A stretch of 64,000 nucleotides of DNA from an uncultured Chloroflexales bacterium. Lineage in GTDB: Bacteria > Chloroflexota > Chloroflexia > Chloroflexales > Chloroflexaceae. The notes below the pieces were generated by a model, which was given only the letters and a program-made list of their open reading frames with translations, was not told the DNA's origin and ran no database searches. Shown here piece by piece: positions 41,319-50,488 of the stretch. Positions within the stretch are counted from its first letter, which is position 1. Each line of letters begins with the position of its first letter. A program made the position numbers and the translations under genes. The stretch covers positions 138,163-202,162 of the forward strand of contig CALGUG010000044.1 in NCBI GenBank assembly GCA_937902315.1. The letters run 5' to 3'.

Positions 41319-41939
41319 ATGATACGATCAGACCTCGCGCGACCCATTAGAGTAATTGTTTTAATGTTAGCGTTTATTTCGCTAGCATTGGCTAGCCCAT
41401 CGCGTGCGCCCCAAGCTGCTGAACTGGCTCAAGCTTCTCCTGGGCCTGTCGCTTCTCCTGAACCTGCCACGAGCACAAGCCCGCCAACCAATACCAGCGA
41501 ACCGCAGCAGGATTCACAGTCCGATACGCAGCCTACAGCCACTCGTACTGCGACTTCAACCATAGATCCTTCGCTCAGCCCGTCGCCAAGCCTAACTATG
41601 ACGGCTAGCTCTACGCTCGCGCCTGTCGCCACGCCGACCGACCAACCCGGTATTCACGGGGCGATCGCCTGTTTGCCGGGAGATACGATCTACATTGAAG
41701 GTGAAGCACCGCCATTAACCGCTCTCCTGATCTATTTCGACGGTCAGCCGGTTGGCGGTGGTACATCCGATGAATCGGGCTACTACCGTTTGCGACTTGA
41801 CATCGGTAACGAGCGCACCGGAACCTACAATGTGCAAGTGCGCATTCGTGGAACACGCCAAGTCTTGCAGGAATTCACCTGCGGTATTCAGCAAGCCACG
41901 GCTACTCCAACCCGCGTCCGCCGTACCTCGCCACCATGA
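41319..41939 (+). CDS. Secreted protein with Ser/Thr/Pro-rich stalk and beta domain
   Basis: A 206-aa exported protein of unknown function. Residues 1-34 are a signal peptide (IRVIVLMLAFISLALASPSRA). Residues about 35-105 are a Ser/Thr/Pro/Gln stalk, and 110-190 look like an Ig-like or carboxypeptidase-regulatory-like beta domain (TALLIYFDGQPVGGGTSDESGYY, TYNVQVRIRG) with two Cys (ACLPG, FTCG) that could form a disulphide. A Thr/Pro/Arg tail follows. It is a single gene between rpoC and the repeat array; I see no partner. Confidence 0.78.
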   Translation: MIRSDLARPIRVIVLMLAFISLALASPSRAPQAAELAQASPGPVASPEPATSTSPPTNTSEPQQDSQSDTQPTATRTATSTIDPSLSPSPSLTMTASSTLAPVATPTDQPGIHGAIACLPGDTIYIEGEAPPLTALLIYFDGQPVGGGTSDESGYYRLRLDIGNERTGTYNVQVRIRGTRQVLQEFTCGIQQATATPTRVRRTSPP

Positions 41940-42039
41940 TCCCGTGTTTCAATCATATATCGCCTAAAGCCGAGAAACAGTGTCGCTTTCGATGTGATAT
42001 GTTTCTCGGTTTTATATTGCCTAACGGAAAGGTTCCTTC

Positions 42040-42595
42040 CTTCAAAAAGTGCCTAACCGCGTCCGCCTACGGCTATCAAATCGTCGTTCATCCATTCCGC
42101 GACTCAGCTCGCAGCGTTCGCTGCGAGCTGCTTGGCGCTTGCGCCAAGCAGATTCTTTGTTTCGGCGGCTCTCCTTCATACGAAATCCATTTGATACCAA
42201 ATCCGGTTGATTAGGTGCTATTTGGCCTTCGGCAGAGCGGAACGTGACTCTTTCCTTTTCCCAGCTTTTCGTTTTTCTGAGCGAAGAGCATGCACGTCTT
42301 TAAACGGATTTGGTATGATACCAAATCTGCTGAAAGGGAAGCACTCTTTTAATGCGGGAAAGCGAAAAACAGGACAAAAATAGCCAGATTCGCATCTGAC
42401 GACGACCAAAAAGAGATAAAGAAATCGGATTTGCTATGAAGTGACGGTTTTGGGCAGCCCTTTCGGCGCACACAGCTACAAGCCTCATTTGTTGGGCGGG
42501 ATGTTGGTAGCCGTAGGCGGACGCGCCAAGGAGCTTCTTTTTGGGACAAACCCTAGCCGCACTAAGCTGAAGAAAACAAGCGGATCTGCTATTAC
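42040..42595. repeat. Nested array of dispersed elements, copies 8 and 9 plus two MITE-like units
   Basis: From left to right: a core-family copy (core 42057-42079, reverse), a MITE-like unit 42193-42316 with both terminal repeats, a second such unit 42317-42438, and a core-family copy (core 42504-42526, forward) ending in CAAGCGGATCTGCTA at 42578-42592. The second and third units meet head to head in GGTATGATACC. This is the densest cluster in the window and fills most of the gap before znuA. Confidence 0.82.
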
Positions 42596-42799
42596 AAGCT
42601 TCGCAGCACGCCTGTCGCTGCTTTTGCCTATTGATACAAAACGCTTTGAGCAACCCAGGGCTAGCAACCTAGATCGACATCTGTTTATAGCAATAGCTAT
42701 TACAACACACTCTTGAAGCTTTTATTTGTTTTGTTGTATTTGATGGGTTTTTATACGAATTTTGTATTTTCATTAAAATCGCGCTTTTTGCGTAAATTG

Positions 42800-42970
42800 G
42801 CTCATTTGAGTAAATGATCAGGTGTAAAAACGATTTTCTTATTGAGACATTTGCTCAATAAGCGTTTTTGGTGTATATTGTATCGAAATCGATGGTGGAT
42901 AAAATTTCGAGGAATTAATCAGATTTTGCATGCATAAACATCGATTTCGATTCGATCGATGTTGTGCTAG
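42800..42970 (+). promoter_or_regulatory. Inverted repeats upstream of the zinc transporter
   Basis: TCATTT-GAGT-AAATGA at about 42802-42817 and CTTATTGAG-N7-CTCAATAAG at 42838-42862 are near or perfect inverted repeats; the second is followed by CGTTTTT and could also be a terminator. Further AT-rich ATCGAAATCGAT and ATCGATTTCGATTCGATCGAT palindromes follow. A Zur- or Mur-type repressor site is plausible from context but not proven. The DNA at 42596-42800 is AT-rich without features. Confidence 0.45.
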
Positions 42971-42981
42971 GGATAGGAACT

Positions 42982-44079
42982 ATGTTGCGAAACGTGCTTG
43001 GCATATCTATGCGACGCTTACAAACGCTGGCATCAGCGCTTCTGCTTATGGCGATGGTGGGCTTTCTTTCGGCTTGTGCTGCTGCTCAGCCGGGGGCTTC
43101 GGCTTTGACGGAAGACCAATCTGAGACCCAAACGCAGTCTCAAACGAGCAAACTCAAGGTTGTAGCGACAACAACGATCGTTGGCGATGTGGTGAAGCAG
43201 ATCGGGGGCGACCTGATCGAGCTAACGGTTCTGATGCAGCCGGGTGTCGATCCGCATAGTTTCGCCTTTACGCCCCAACATGTGGTGAAGGTTGGCGAGG
43301 CCGATCTGGTGTTTATGAACGGGGTCGAGCTCGAAGCCTTTATGGATGATCTCTTGACAAATGCTGCTACCAAAGCCGAGCTTGTTTCGGTTTCGCAAGA
43401 TGTGAAGCTGTTGCGTGTGGCCGAAGAGCACGATCACGACGCTGAACACGAGGATGAGCACGAGGCCGATCATGAGCACGAGGCTGATCACGAGCATGAG
43501 CACGAAGGCGAAACGCATAATGAGGGCGACGGTCACGCTCATCAGCATGGCGAGTTCGATCCGCACGTTTGGTGGAATGTAGCCAATGTGCAGGCTTGGA
43601 GCGATACGATCGCGCAGGCGCTCGCCAAGGCCGACCCCGCCAATGCCGAGCAGTATAACGAACAGGCTGCGCGCTACAAGGCCGAGCTGAGCGCGCTCGA
43701 TAGCTGGATCAAAGAGCGTGTGGCCGAACTGCCTGCGAGCGAGCGCAAGTTAGTCACCGATCACGATGCCTTCGGCTACCTAGCCGATACCTATGGCTTT
43801 GAGCTGGTCGGCACGGTTTTGCCCAACGTTAACACCCTCTCTGAGCCGTCGGCCCAAGAGCTGGCGAAGCTGCACGACACCATTCAAGAGCAGCAGATCA
43901 AGGCGATCTTTGTTGGTTCGACGGTTAACCCAGCCTTGGCGCAGCGCATCGCCGATGACACCGGCATCAAAGTTATAACTACCTATACCGACTCGCTCGG
44001 CAAGCCCGATAGCGATGCTGCGACCTATATCGACTTTATGCGAAGCACCATCAATACAATTGTCGATGGATTACGCTAA
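42982..44079 (+). CDS. znuA: Zinc/manganese ABC transporter substrate-binding lipoprotein
   Basis: A 365-aa metal-binding protein of cluster A-I. After a basic N-terminus, the lipobox LSAC marks the lipidated Cys. Metal ligands appear in DPHSFAFTP (near 85), DPHVWWNV (near 195) and DHDAFGYLADTYG (near 255), plus a C-terminal Asp. Between the first two lies a His/Asp/Glu-rich loop of about 50 residues, typical of zinc-specific members. It captures metal outside the membrane for the two downstream genes. I chose ATG 42982, preceded by AGGGATAGGA; GTG 42964 would add six residues and ATG 43009 is also possible. Confidence 0.9.
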   Translation: MLRNVLGISMRRLQTLASALLLMAMVGFLSACAAAQPGASALTEDQSETQTQSQTSKLKVVATTTIVGDVVKQIGGDLIELTVLMQPGVDPHSFAFTPQHVVKVGEADLVFMNGVELEAFMDDLLTNAATKAELVSVSQDVKLLRVAEEHDHDAEHEDEHEADHEHEADHEHEHEGETHNEGDGHAHQHGEFDPHVWWNVANVQAWSDTIAQALAKADPANAEQYNEQAARYKAELSALDSWIKERVAELPASERKLVTDHDAFGYLADTYGFELVGTVLPNVNTLSEPSAQELAKLHDTIQEQQIKAIFVGSTVNPALAQRIADDTGIKVITTYTDSLGKPDSDAATYIDFMRSTINTIVDGLR

Positions 44080-44150
44080 GTACGTGTCTCCATTCAGCTC
44101 TATTCAGTGGTACACTAAGAGCTTATGGACATCTCAACCCGAGCCAGCGC

Positions 44151-44174
44151 CGTATCTCACGAAGGTGCTGGCTC
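44151..44174 (+). promoter_or_regulatory. Intercistronic hairpin before znuC
   Basis: GAGCCAGC (44151-44158) pairs with GCTGGCTC (44167-44174). There is no T-run, so it is more likely a stability or processing hairpin than a terminator. Confidence 0.5.
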
Positions 44175-44224
44175 AACGATACGCTAACTACAGTTTTGGC
44201 TGTAGCTTCACTAAAGGTAATGGT

Positions 44225-45073
44225 ATGGGAGCCTTAGATCTCCAAGATGATATGGATTGGCCAATGATCGCAAGCGTACCGACCACGCTTGATCCGATCT
44301 TGCGCGTCGCCGATTTGCAGGTGCGCTATCACAATGGTGTCGCGCTGGGGTCGCTCGCCTTCGAGATCGAACGTGGCGAGCGGATTGCGATTGTGGGACC
44401 AAATGGAGCAGGCAAGAGCACCCTGCTCAAGTCGATTGCAGGCTTGTTGAAGCCCACGACTGGCTCGATTCAGCTCAATTGTAAGCAGGACGATACACGC
44501 TTGAGCATCGCCTATGTGCCGCAGCGCAGCGATGTTGACTGGAGCTTCCCTGTCAATGTGAGCGATGTTGTGATGATGGGCCTGACCGGGCGCTTGGGCT
44601 TGCTGCGCTGGCCGCGTGCCTCGCATCGTGCCTTGGTGGCGCGCTGCCTTGAGCGGGTCGGCATGCAAGACTTCGCCAAACGCCAGATCGGCGAACTGTC
44701 GGGCGGCCAGCAACAACGGGTCTTTATCGCGCGGGCACTCGCTCAAGAGGCCGAGCTGTTGTTAATGGACGAGCCGCTAACCGGCCTTGATATTCGTTCT
44801 CAAGAGACGATCTTCAAGATTTTAGACGACCTGAAAGAGCAGGGCGTAACGGTGCTGGTTTCGACCCACGATCTTAACCAAGCGGCAGAGCGCTTCGACC
44901 GCGTGATGCTGCTCAATAAAACGCTGCTTGGTTTCGGCGATGCCGATTCGATCTTCACTCCGCAACGCCTCGCTGCTGCCTATGGCGGCCATTTGCGCGT
45001 GATCCAGACGGGCGATAGTGTGGTGATGTTGGAAGACGGCTACTGTGGTGCGAGGGAATCAGAAACTGTATGA
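44225..45073 (+). CDS. znuC: Zinc/manganese ABC transporter ATPase
   Basis: The 282-aa ATP-binding subunit. Walker A is GPNGAGKST (near 59), the Q-loop is YVPQRSDVDW, the signature is LSGGQQQR (near 158) and Walker B is LLLMDEPLTGLD, followed by the His switch VSTHDL. The first 25 residues before RVADLQVRY are not conserved, so the start is uncertain: I chose ATG 44225 with AAAGG upstream, and ATG 44252 is the alternative. It energises metal uptake with the products of the flanking genes. Its stop overlaps the next start as ATGA. Confidence 0.95.
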   Translation: MGALDLQDDMDWPMIASVPTTLDPILRVADLQVRYHNGVALGSLAFEIERGERIAIVGPNGAGKSTLLKSIAGLLKPTTGSIQLNCKQDDTRLSIAYVPQRSDVDWSFPVNVSDVVMMGLTGRLGLLRWPRASHRALVARCLERVGMQDFAKRQIGELSGGQQQRVFIARALAQEAELLLMDEPLTGLDIRSQETIFKILDDLKEQGVTVLVSTHDLNQAAERFDRVMLLNKTLLGFGDADSIFTPQRLAAAYGGHLRVIQTGDSVVMLEDGYCGARESETV

Positions 45074-45930
45074 CATCGCTGACTGATTTTATTTTTGGCC
45101 CCTTGGCTTATCCCTTTATGATCCGTGGACTGATCGCCGCCGTGATCGTGGGGGTTGTATGTGCTGTGGTCGGCTCGTATATGGTGTTGCGGGGCATGGC
45201 CTTTTTCGGCGATGCCTTAGCCCATACCGTGATGCCGGGTGTGGCGGTTGGCTACTTGATTCACGGGCGTGCCAGCGGCCCACTTTTTTGGTGGGGGCTT
45301 GCCACCGCCGTGTTGGCCTCGGTCACGATCGGCAGCCTGAGCAAGCGGGCGCGCATTAAGGAAGATACGGCGATCGGCATCGTGTTTGCGGGCATGTTTG
45401 CGCTGGGTATCGCGCTGATCTCGACCGTTCAGAGCTATACGGTCGATCTAACCCACTTTTTGTTTGGCGATGTGTTGGGCGTCGCTTGGAGCGATATCTG
45501 GTTGACGGGCGGCTTCGGCATGCTGGTGATCGCGACGATTGTGCTGTTTTACAAAGAGTTTTTGATCGTTTCCTTCGATCCTACCTTGGCGGCTACCCAA
45601 CGTTTGCCGGTGAATGTGTTCTATTATTTGATGCTGGTGCTGATCGCGATCGCGATTATGGTGGCGCTCCAGACGGTGGGCGTCGCTCTTATGTTGGCGA
45701 TGATGGTCACGCCAGCCGCGACCGCTTATCTCTTGACGAGCCGTCTGCCGAGTATGATGCTGGTCGCCGCTCTGATCGGTGCGGCCTCGGGCGTCTTGGG
45801 ACTCTACCTCTCATACCATGCCGAGATGGCTTCGGGCGCAGCGATTGTGTTGGTTGCAACGCTCTTTTTTGTTTTGGCCTTTTTGTTTGCGCCGCGACGC
45901 GGCATCGTTTGGCGGCATAGCGAAGACTGA
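45070..45930 (+). CDS. znuB: Zinc/manganese ABC transporter permease
   Basis: A 286-aa polytopic permease of the ABC-3 family with about eight transmembrane helices. Family phrases include GSYMVLRGMAFFGDALAHTVMPGV near residue 35 and LMLAMMVTPAATAYLL near 210. It forms the channel used by the upstream binding protein and ATPase. The ATG overlaps the znuC stop by four bases, so translation is coupled. The family also transports manganese; zinc is preferred here because of the His-rich loop in the binding protein. Confidence 0.95.
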   Translation: MTSLTDFIFGPLAYPFMIRGLIAAVIVGVVCAVVGSYMVLRGMAFFGDALAHTVMPGVAVGYLIHGRASGPLFWWGLATAVLASVTIGSLSKRARIKEDTAIGIVFAGMFALGIALISTVQSYTVDLTHFLFGDVLGVAWSDIWLTGGFGMLVIATIVLFYKEFLIVSFDPTLAATQRLPVNVFYYLMLVLIAIAIMVALQTVGVALMLAMMVTPAATAYLLTSRLPSMMLVAALIGAASGVLGLYLSYHAEMASGAAIVLVATLFFVLAFLFAPRRGIVWRHSED

Positions 45931-45989
45931 TTCCGCTGGCTTGAAGCTTGTGCGCGCTCTGGTGCGTTTCGCTCTGAGGCGACCTTTCC

Positions 45990-46075
45990 GCGCGGACGAT
46001 AAAGCCCTCGTTTGTTGGGCGGGATGTTGATAGCCGGAGGCGGACGCGGTAAGGACCGAATGGGTGGCTAGAAGC
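45990..46075 (+). repeat. Dispersed repeat, copy 10
   Basis: The core is at 46027-46049 (forward, one substitution), preceded by the CTCGTTTGTTGGGCGGGATG arm. The 3' arm is short and the ends are lost, so this is a truncated copy. Confidence 0.75.
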
Positions 46076-46148
46076 CTCTTCGTCAGATGATGAGCGAGAC
46101 GAGCGCTTGAGTGGTGTGGGAAGCTGTTGAGTGCATGTGGGAAACGAA

Positions 46149-46190
46149 AAACGAGGCGTCCCAGCTGGGGGACACCTCGTTTCGCTTTGT
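46149..46190. terminator. Terminator between znuB and M20 peptidase gene
   Basis: AACGAGGCGTCC pairs with GGGGACACCTCGTT (one bulge and one mismatch), with A-rich sequence on the left and TTCGCTTTG on the right. It can serve both convergent operons. Confidence 0.8.
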
Positions 46191-46194
46191 AGGC

Positions 46195-47574
46195 TTATTC
46201 GGGCTGGTAGCTGCTCAAGCGGTGCAGGATCTTGCAGTAGCCAATCTGCCCCTTTTTGAAGCTCTCCAAGCGGAAATATTCGTTCGGAGCGTGGATATTC
46301 TCGTCTTCTAGACCGAAACCGAAGTTTGCGGTATAGGCGCCGAGATGCTTGAGGAAGAGCGAACAGACCGGAATGCTGCCGCCGCTGCGCACGTAGTAAG
46401 GCTCTTTGCCGTACATATCGACCAGCACATCGCGTACCGCTTGGTTGGCCGGGTGCATGCCGTCCATCAGGTAGGCATCGGCAGTGAACTTGAGCGGTGT
46501 AGCGGTGACTTGGACGTAATTTGGCGCATGCTTCTCGATGTGCTTCACGATCAGATCAACGATCTTCTTGGGATCTTGGTTGGCTACCAAGCGGCAGGTG
46601 ATCTTGGCGTGAGCTTCGTTGGGCAGCACGGTCTTGACGCCTTCGCCTTGGAAGCCGCCCCAGATGCCGTTGATCTCGAGGGTCGGGCGGGCCCACATGC
46701 GCTCGCGGGTGGTGTAGCCCGGCTCGCCGAAGAGACCTTCGAGGCCAAGCTCATCCATGTAGACCTCTTCGTCGAAGGGAACCGCTGCGATACGGGCGCG
46801 CGCCTCTTCGGTCAGCGGGAGCACATCGTCATAGAAGCCTTCGACTGCGATCTTGCCGTCGGGCGTGCGCAGGGTGTCGAGCAGGCGAACCAGCGCGTGG
46901 ATCGGGTTCGGTACCGCGCCGCCGTGTGCACCGGAGTGCAGGTCGCTCTTGGCGCCCTTGACATCGATCTGCAGGCCGCAGCCGCCGCGCAGGCTCTCGA
47001 GAATCGAACCTTCGGTCTCGCTCCACTGGCCGCCGTCAGAGCTAAGCACCAAGTCGCAAGCGAAGCGCTCGCGGTGTTGGGGCATAAACTCGGGCAGGTC
47101 AGGGCTACCGATCTCTTCTTGGCCCTCGAAGAAGAACTTCACATTAACGGGCAGTGCGCCTTCGCTCTTGAGCAGCGCTTCGACCGCTAGAATCGGGGTG
47201 AACATGTTGCCCTTGTCGTCCGATGCGCCGCGCGCGTAGACCTTGCCGTCTTTAATGACCGGCTCGAAGGGGCCACTATCCCATAGCTCTAGCGGATCGG
47301 CGGGCTGGGTGTCGAAGTGGCCGTAGATCATAATGGTCGGCTTGCCGGGCGCGTGCAGCCAGTCGCCATAGACGACGGGGTGGCCAGCGGTGGGCAGAAT
47401 CTCGACGTTTTCGATACCGGCAGCGGTGAGACGGTTTGCGACCCACTCGGCAGCACGCTGTACATCGCCAGCGTGTTGAGGTAGTGCAGAAATGCTGGGG
47501 ATACTCAGGAAATCAAGCAGCTCTTGAGTGAATCGCTCTTGATTCTCCTCTAGGTAATGTTCCCAGGAAGCCAT
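46195..47574 (-). CDS. M20-family dipeptidase, paralogue 1
   Basis: A 459-aa di-zinc peptidase of the M20 family (dipeptidase/CNDP-like). The first metal motif YGHFDTQPAD lies near residue 83, followed by GPFEPVIKDGKVYARGASDDKGN with the bridging Asp, then the catalytic FEGQEEIGS near 149, and a C-terminal YVRSGGSIP that contributes to the active site. The central dimerisation domain is present. It probably cleaves small peptides in the cytoplasm; specificity is unknown. ATG 47574 has GAGGAGAG upstream, and a TGGTATACT promoter motif lies at 47615-47623. It is a tandem duplicate of the next gene. Confidence 0.94.
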   Translation of the reverse strand: MASWEHYLEENQERFTQELLDFLSIPSISALPQHAGDVQRAAEWVANRLTAAGIENVEILPTAGHPVVYGDWLHAPGKPTIMIYGHFDTQPADPLELWDSGPFEPVIKDGKVYARGASDDKGNMFTPILAVEALLKSEGALPVNVKFFFEGQEEIGSPDLPEFMPQHRERFACDLVLSSDGGQWSETEGSILESLRGGCGLQIDVKGAKSDLHSGAHGGAVPNPIHALVRLLDTLRTPDGKIAVEGFYDDVLPLTEEARARIAAVPFDEEVYMDELGLEGLFGEPGYTTRERMWARPTLEINGIWGGFQGEGVKTVLPNEAHAKITCRLVANQDPKKIVDLIVKHIEKHAPNYVQVTATPLKFTADAYLMDGMHPANQAVRDVLVDMYGKEPYYVRSGGSIPVCSLFLKHLGAYTANFGFGLEDENIHAPNEYFRLESFKKGQIGYCKILHRLSSYQPE

Positions 47575-47686
47575 AGAAACTCTCTCCTCAAAGTAAAGTA
47601 TGATGGGTGACTCCAGTATACCACGTTCGGATATGCACTCGGTTTGTTCAAAGGCACGCTACTGAACAAGCGGCCTTGCGGAAAAC

Positions 47687-49066
47687 CTATTCGGGCTGGT
47701 AGCTGCTCAAACGGTGGAGCAGTTTGCAGTAGCCGACTTGGCCCTTCTTAAAGCTTTCCAAACGGAAAAACTCGTTGGGAGCGTGCAGATTCTCATCGCT
47801 GAGGCCGAAGCCGAAGCTGGCGGTGTAGGCGCCCAAATACTTGCGGAAGAGCGGACAGACCGGAATGCTGCCGCCGCTGCGCACATAGTAAGGCTCTTTG
47901 CCGTACATCTCGACCAACACATCGCGCACGGCTTGGTTGCCCGGGTGGTTGCCGTCCATCAAGTAGGCGTCGGAGCCATACTTCAGGCCCGAGACGCTGA
48001 CCTTGACCGATTTGGGTGCGTGCTTTTCGATATGCTTGATCAGCAGTTCGACGATCTTGCGCGGGTTTTGGTTTGCCACCAAACGACAGGTGATCTTGGC
48101 GTGAGCTTCGTTGGGAATAACGGTCTTGCTGCCCGCGCCTTGGAAGCCGCCCCACATACCGTTCAGCTCGAGGGTCGGGCGGGCCCACATACGCTCGCGC
48201 GGGGTGTAGCCCGGCTCGCCTATTAAGCCCTCTACACCGAGCTCATCCATGTACTCCTCTTCGTCGAAGGGCACGGCGGCGATGCGAGCTCGGGCCTCAT
48301 CGCTCAGCGGAACGACGTCGTCATAGAAGCCTTCGACTGCGATCTTGCCGTCGGGCGTGCGGAAGGTGTACAAGAGATTGACCAGTTCGTGCAGGGCGTT
48401 GGGTGCCACGCCGCCATGGCCGCCGGAATGCAGGTCGCTCTTGGCGCCCTTGACATCGATCTGTAGGCCGCAGTTGCCGCGCAAGCCTTCAAGGATCGAG
48501 CCTTCGGTCTCGCTCCACTGGCCGCCGTCGGCGCTCAGCACAAGGTCGCAGGCGAAGCGTTCACGCTCTTGGGACAAAAAGCCGTCGATGGTCGGGCTGC
48601 CGATCTCTTCTTGGCCTTCCAAGAAGAACTTGAGGTTGACTGGCAGCGCACCTTCGGTCTTGAGCAGCGCTTCGACCGCCAGAATCGGTGCCAACATATT
48701 GCCCTTGTCGTCCGATGCGCCGCGCGCGTAGACCTTGCCGTCTTTAATGACCGGCTCGAAGGGGCCACTATCCCATAGCTCTAGCGGATCGGCGGGCTGG
48801 GTGTCGAAGTGGCCGTAGATCATAATGGTCGGCTTGCCGGGCGCGTGCAGCCAGTCGCCGTACACAACCGGATGCCCTCCGGTCGGCAGCACCTCTACAT
48901 GTTCGACGCCAGCGCTGCGCAGGCGGGCAGCTACCCACTCGGCGGCGCGCTGCACGTCCTCTTTATGGGCTGGCAGAGCGGAAATGCTCGGAATGCGTAA
49001 AAAATCAAGCAGCTCGTCGGTGAAACGAGCTTGGTTCTGGTCGAGATAGTCCTGCCAAGCAGACAT
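47687..49066 (-). CDS. M20-family dipeptidase, paralogue 2
   Basis: A 459-aa protein of the same length and domain order as its neighbour, with the same metal and catalytic motifs (YGHFDTQPAD, GASDDKGN, LEGQEEIGS, YVRSGGSIP). The two proteins are highly similar throughout and the genes share an exactly identical 161-bp tract, so this is a tandem duplication with later gene conversion. ATG 49066 is preceded by AAGGAGAAATG, and TGGTATACT on the minus strand at 49111-49119 is a likely promoter. Each copy thus seems to have its own promoter. Functional difference between the copies is unknown. Confidence 0.94.
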   Translation of the reverse strand: MSAWQDYLDQNQARFTDELLDFLRIPSISALPAHKEDVQRAAEWVAARLRSAGVEHVEVLPTGGHPVVYGDWLHAPGKPTIMIYGHFDTQPADPLELWDSGPFEPVIKDGKVYARGASDDKGNMLAPILAVEALLKTEGALPVNLKFFLEGQEEIGSPTIDGFLSQERERFACDLVLSADGGQWSETEGSILEGLRGNCGLQIDVKGAKSDLHSGGHGGVAPNALHELVNLLYTFRTPDGKIAVEGFYDDVVPLSDEARARIAAVPFDEEEYMDELGVEGLIGEPGYTPRERMWARPTLELNGMWGGFQGAGSKTVIPNEAHAKITCRLVANQNPRKIVELLIKHIEKHAPKSVKVSVSGLKYGSDAYLMDGNHPGNQAVRDVLVEMYGKEPYYVRSGGSIPVCPLFRKYLGAYTASFGFGLSDENLHAPNEFFRLESFKKGQVGYCKLLHRLSSYQPE

Positions 49067-49199
49067 ACATTTCTCCTTCAGTTGGCAAAAGTGGTGCGGG
49101 GTTTAACCAAAGTATACCATGTTCATACGTATGCCTCACTGCGCTGGCTCGGAGCGTGCGGTATCACAAGCAAGCGATGAGCAAAAGGCGGAGGCAAGC

Positions 49200-49898
49200 A
49201 TGAGCGAATACCATCTGCGTATCAAAGATCTGCCAAACAATGCTCAGCCTCGCGAGCGCCTGCGCGATTGTGGCTCTGAAGCGCTCAGCGATAGCGAACT
49301 ATTGGCGATTCTGTTGCGGGTTGGGGTTCAGGGCGTCAATGTCTTAGAGCTGTCTCAGCAGCTCCTCTCTCGGCACGGCGGCTGGTATGGCCTGATGCGT
49401 ATGGACTTTGTGGAGCTGACCCAAGTGCATGGTATGGGCGAGGCCAAAGCCGCGACTTTGAAGGCGGCCCTCGAGATCGGGCGACGTATGGCGATGCTCG
49501 GCGACGAAGAGCGTTTTCAGATCAAGTCGCCCGCCGACGCTGCCAAGCTGATGCTGCTCGAAATGAACCATCTTGATCAAGAGCACTTGCGCACGATTTG
49601 TCTCGACACCAAAAACCGCGTTCAGCGCATCAAAACGATCTATGTGGGCAGCGTCAACAGCGCTGTGATTCGGGTCGGCGAGGTGTTTAAAGAATCCTTG
49701 AAGCTCAATAGTACATCGATCATTGTGGTGCATAACCACCCTAGCGGCGATCCCACGCCCTCGCCCGAAGATGTGGCCGTTACGCGCCAGATCATCGATG
49801 CAGGCAAGCTGCTCGATATCGAGGTGCTCGATCATTTGGTGATTGGGCGAGGGCGCTATGTCAGCATGCGCGAGCGGGGCCTCGGCTTTAGCAGCTAA
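49200..49898 (+). CDS. radC: RadC-family JAB/MPN protein
   Basis: A 232-aa protein of the RadC family. The N-terminal UPF0758 helical part ([22 protein letters not shown], then a helix-hairpin-helix around [14 protein letters not shown]) is followed by the JAMM metal motif [15 protein letters not shown] near residue 176. Despite the name, its role in DNA repair was not confirmed in E. coli or Streptococcus; the function is unknown. ATG 49200 is preceded by GGCGGAGG six bases away; the longer frame adds 27 residues with no homology. Single gene. Confidence 0.95.
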   Translation: MSEYHLRIKDLPNNAQPRERLRDCGSEALSDSELLAILLRVGVQGVNVLELSQQLLSRHGGWYGLMRMDFVELTQVHGMGEAKAATLKAALEIGRRMAMLGDEERFQIKSPADAAKLMLLEMNHLDQEHLRTICLDTKNRVQRIKTIYVGSVNSAVIRVGEVFKESLKLNSTSIIVVHNHPSGDPTPSPEDVAVTRQIIDAGKLLDIEVLDHLVIGRGRYVSMRERGLGFSS

Positions 49899-49929
49899 AC
49901 CTGCATCGGCTTGTTCAGTCTTCTGGCGG

Positions 49930-50125
49930 CTTGCTCTCTTCCGCAAAGAAGGCTTGTGGCGCGTCCGCCTACGGCTACCAACATCCCGCCTTCCAAACGG
50001 GCTGCTAGCTGCTTGTGCGCAGCGTACTCAGCGAACCGCGCAGCTCGCAGCGAAAGCTGCGAGGCGATTCCTTGGCTGGATGGACGACGATTTGATAGCC
50101 GTAGGCGGACGCGGTTAGGCTCTTT
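49930..50125. repeat. Inverted pair of dispersed repeats, copies 11 and 12
   Basis: Cores lie at 49959-49981 (reverse) and 50092-50114 (forward) and face each other across about 110 bp. A TGCGCAGC...GCTGCGAGG segment lies between them. The pair could fold into one long hairpin. Confidence 0.82.
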
Positions 50126-50268
50126 TTGCTGGTAAAGCTGCTTTCGCCGATGTGAGATGAACGATGCGATTGCGTATGTTCATGCGAATACTCTTGTGTC
50201 TGTCTATGCGAGCTTGGGTTAGAAGTAGGCTTTGGATACCAAGGTTTCTTTGCCCTACCAAAGACTCA

Positions 50269-50298
50269 TTGCAAATGGGCTGAGGGTCATGGTACAAT
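50269..50298 (+). promoter_or_regulatory. Promoter of the small-ORF unit
   Basis: TTGCAA (50269-50274), an 18-bp spacer and TACAAT (50293-50298) with TGG before the -10. It predicts a transcript start near 50305. Confidence 0.6.
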
Positions 50299-50323
50299 GT
50301 TGGTGTACAAATGGAGGAGATGT

Positions 50324-50482
50324 ATGTTACCTATGTGCGGCAAATTGAGACAGATGCATAATACCTTCCTTGCGAGGAAGGTTCACTTTGCTGCGCTTCA
50401 TAGGCCTAGCACCCATGTGCTATACATCGCTTTGTACACGGTCTCGTCACGTAGTGAGGGGCCGTTTCGTTTTAGTAAGTGA
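50324..50482 (+). CDS. Possible small protein or leader peptide (52 aa)
   Basis: A 52-aa reading frame starting MLPMCGKLRQMH, with GGAGGAG five bases before the ATG and a promoter just upstream. The composition (His, Arg, Ser-rich) is not clearly protein-like, and the DNA holds strong hairpins (ACCTTCCT/AGGAAGGT near 50367-50387). It may be a leader peptide of a structured RNA instead of a gene. I recognise no family. Confidence 0.35.
   Translation: MLPMCGKLRQMHNTFLARKVHFAALHRPSTHVLYIALYTVSSRSEGPFRFSK
50438..50477 (+). terminator. Terminator-like hairpin before the second small ORF
   Basis: ACGG and CCGT (50462-50465) close a stem that contains TCAC/GTGA, followed by TTCGTTTT. It lies inside the end of the first ORF and just before the second, so it could attenuate the downstream ORF. 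Confidence 0.4.
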
Positions 50483-50488
50483 GGTTAT

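Noticed and set aside
42040..42595. Repeat array as a CRISPR
   Set aside because: Units are of unequal size, in both orientations, have terminal inverted repeats and lack regular spacers or cas genes.
42300..42716. Several short frames encoding similar peptides such as ASAYGYQHPA and ARPPTATNIP
   Set aside because: They are translations of the dispersed core repeat and recur wherever it occurs. The similarity reflects the DNA repeat, not a protein family.
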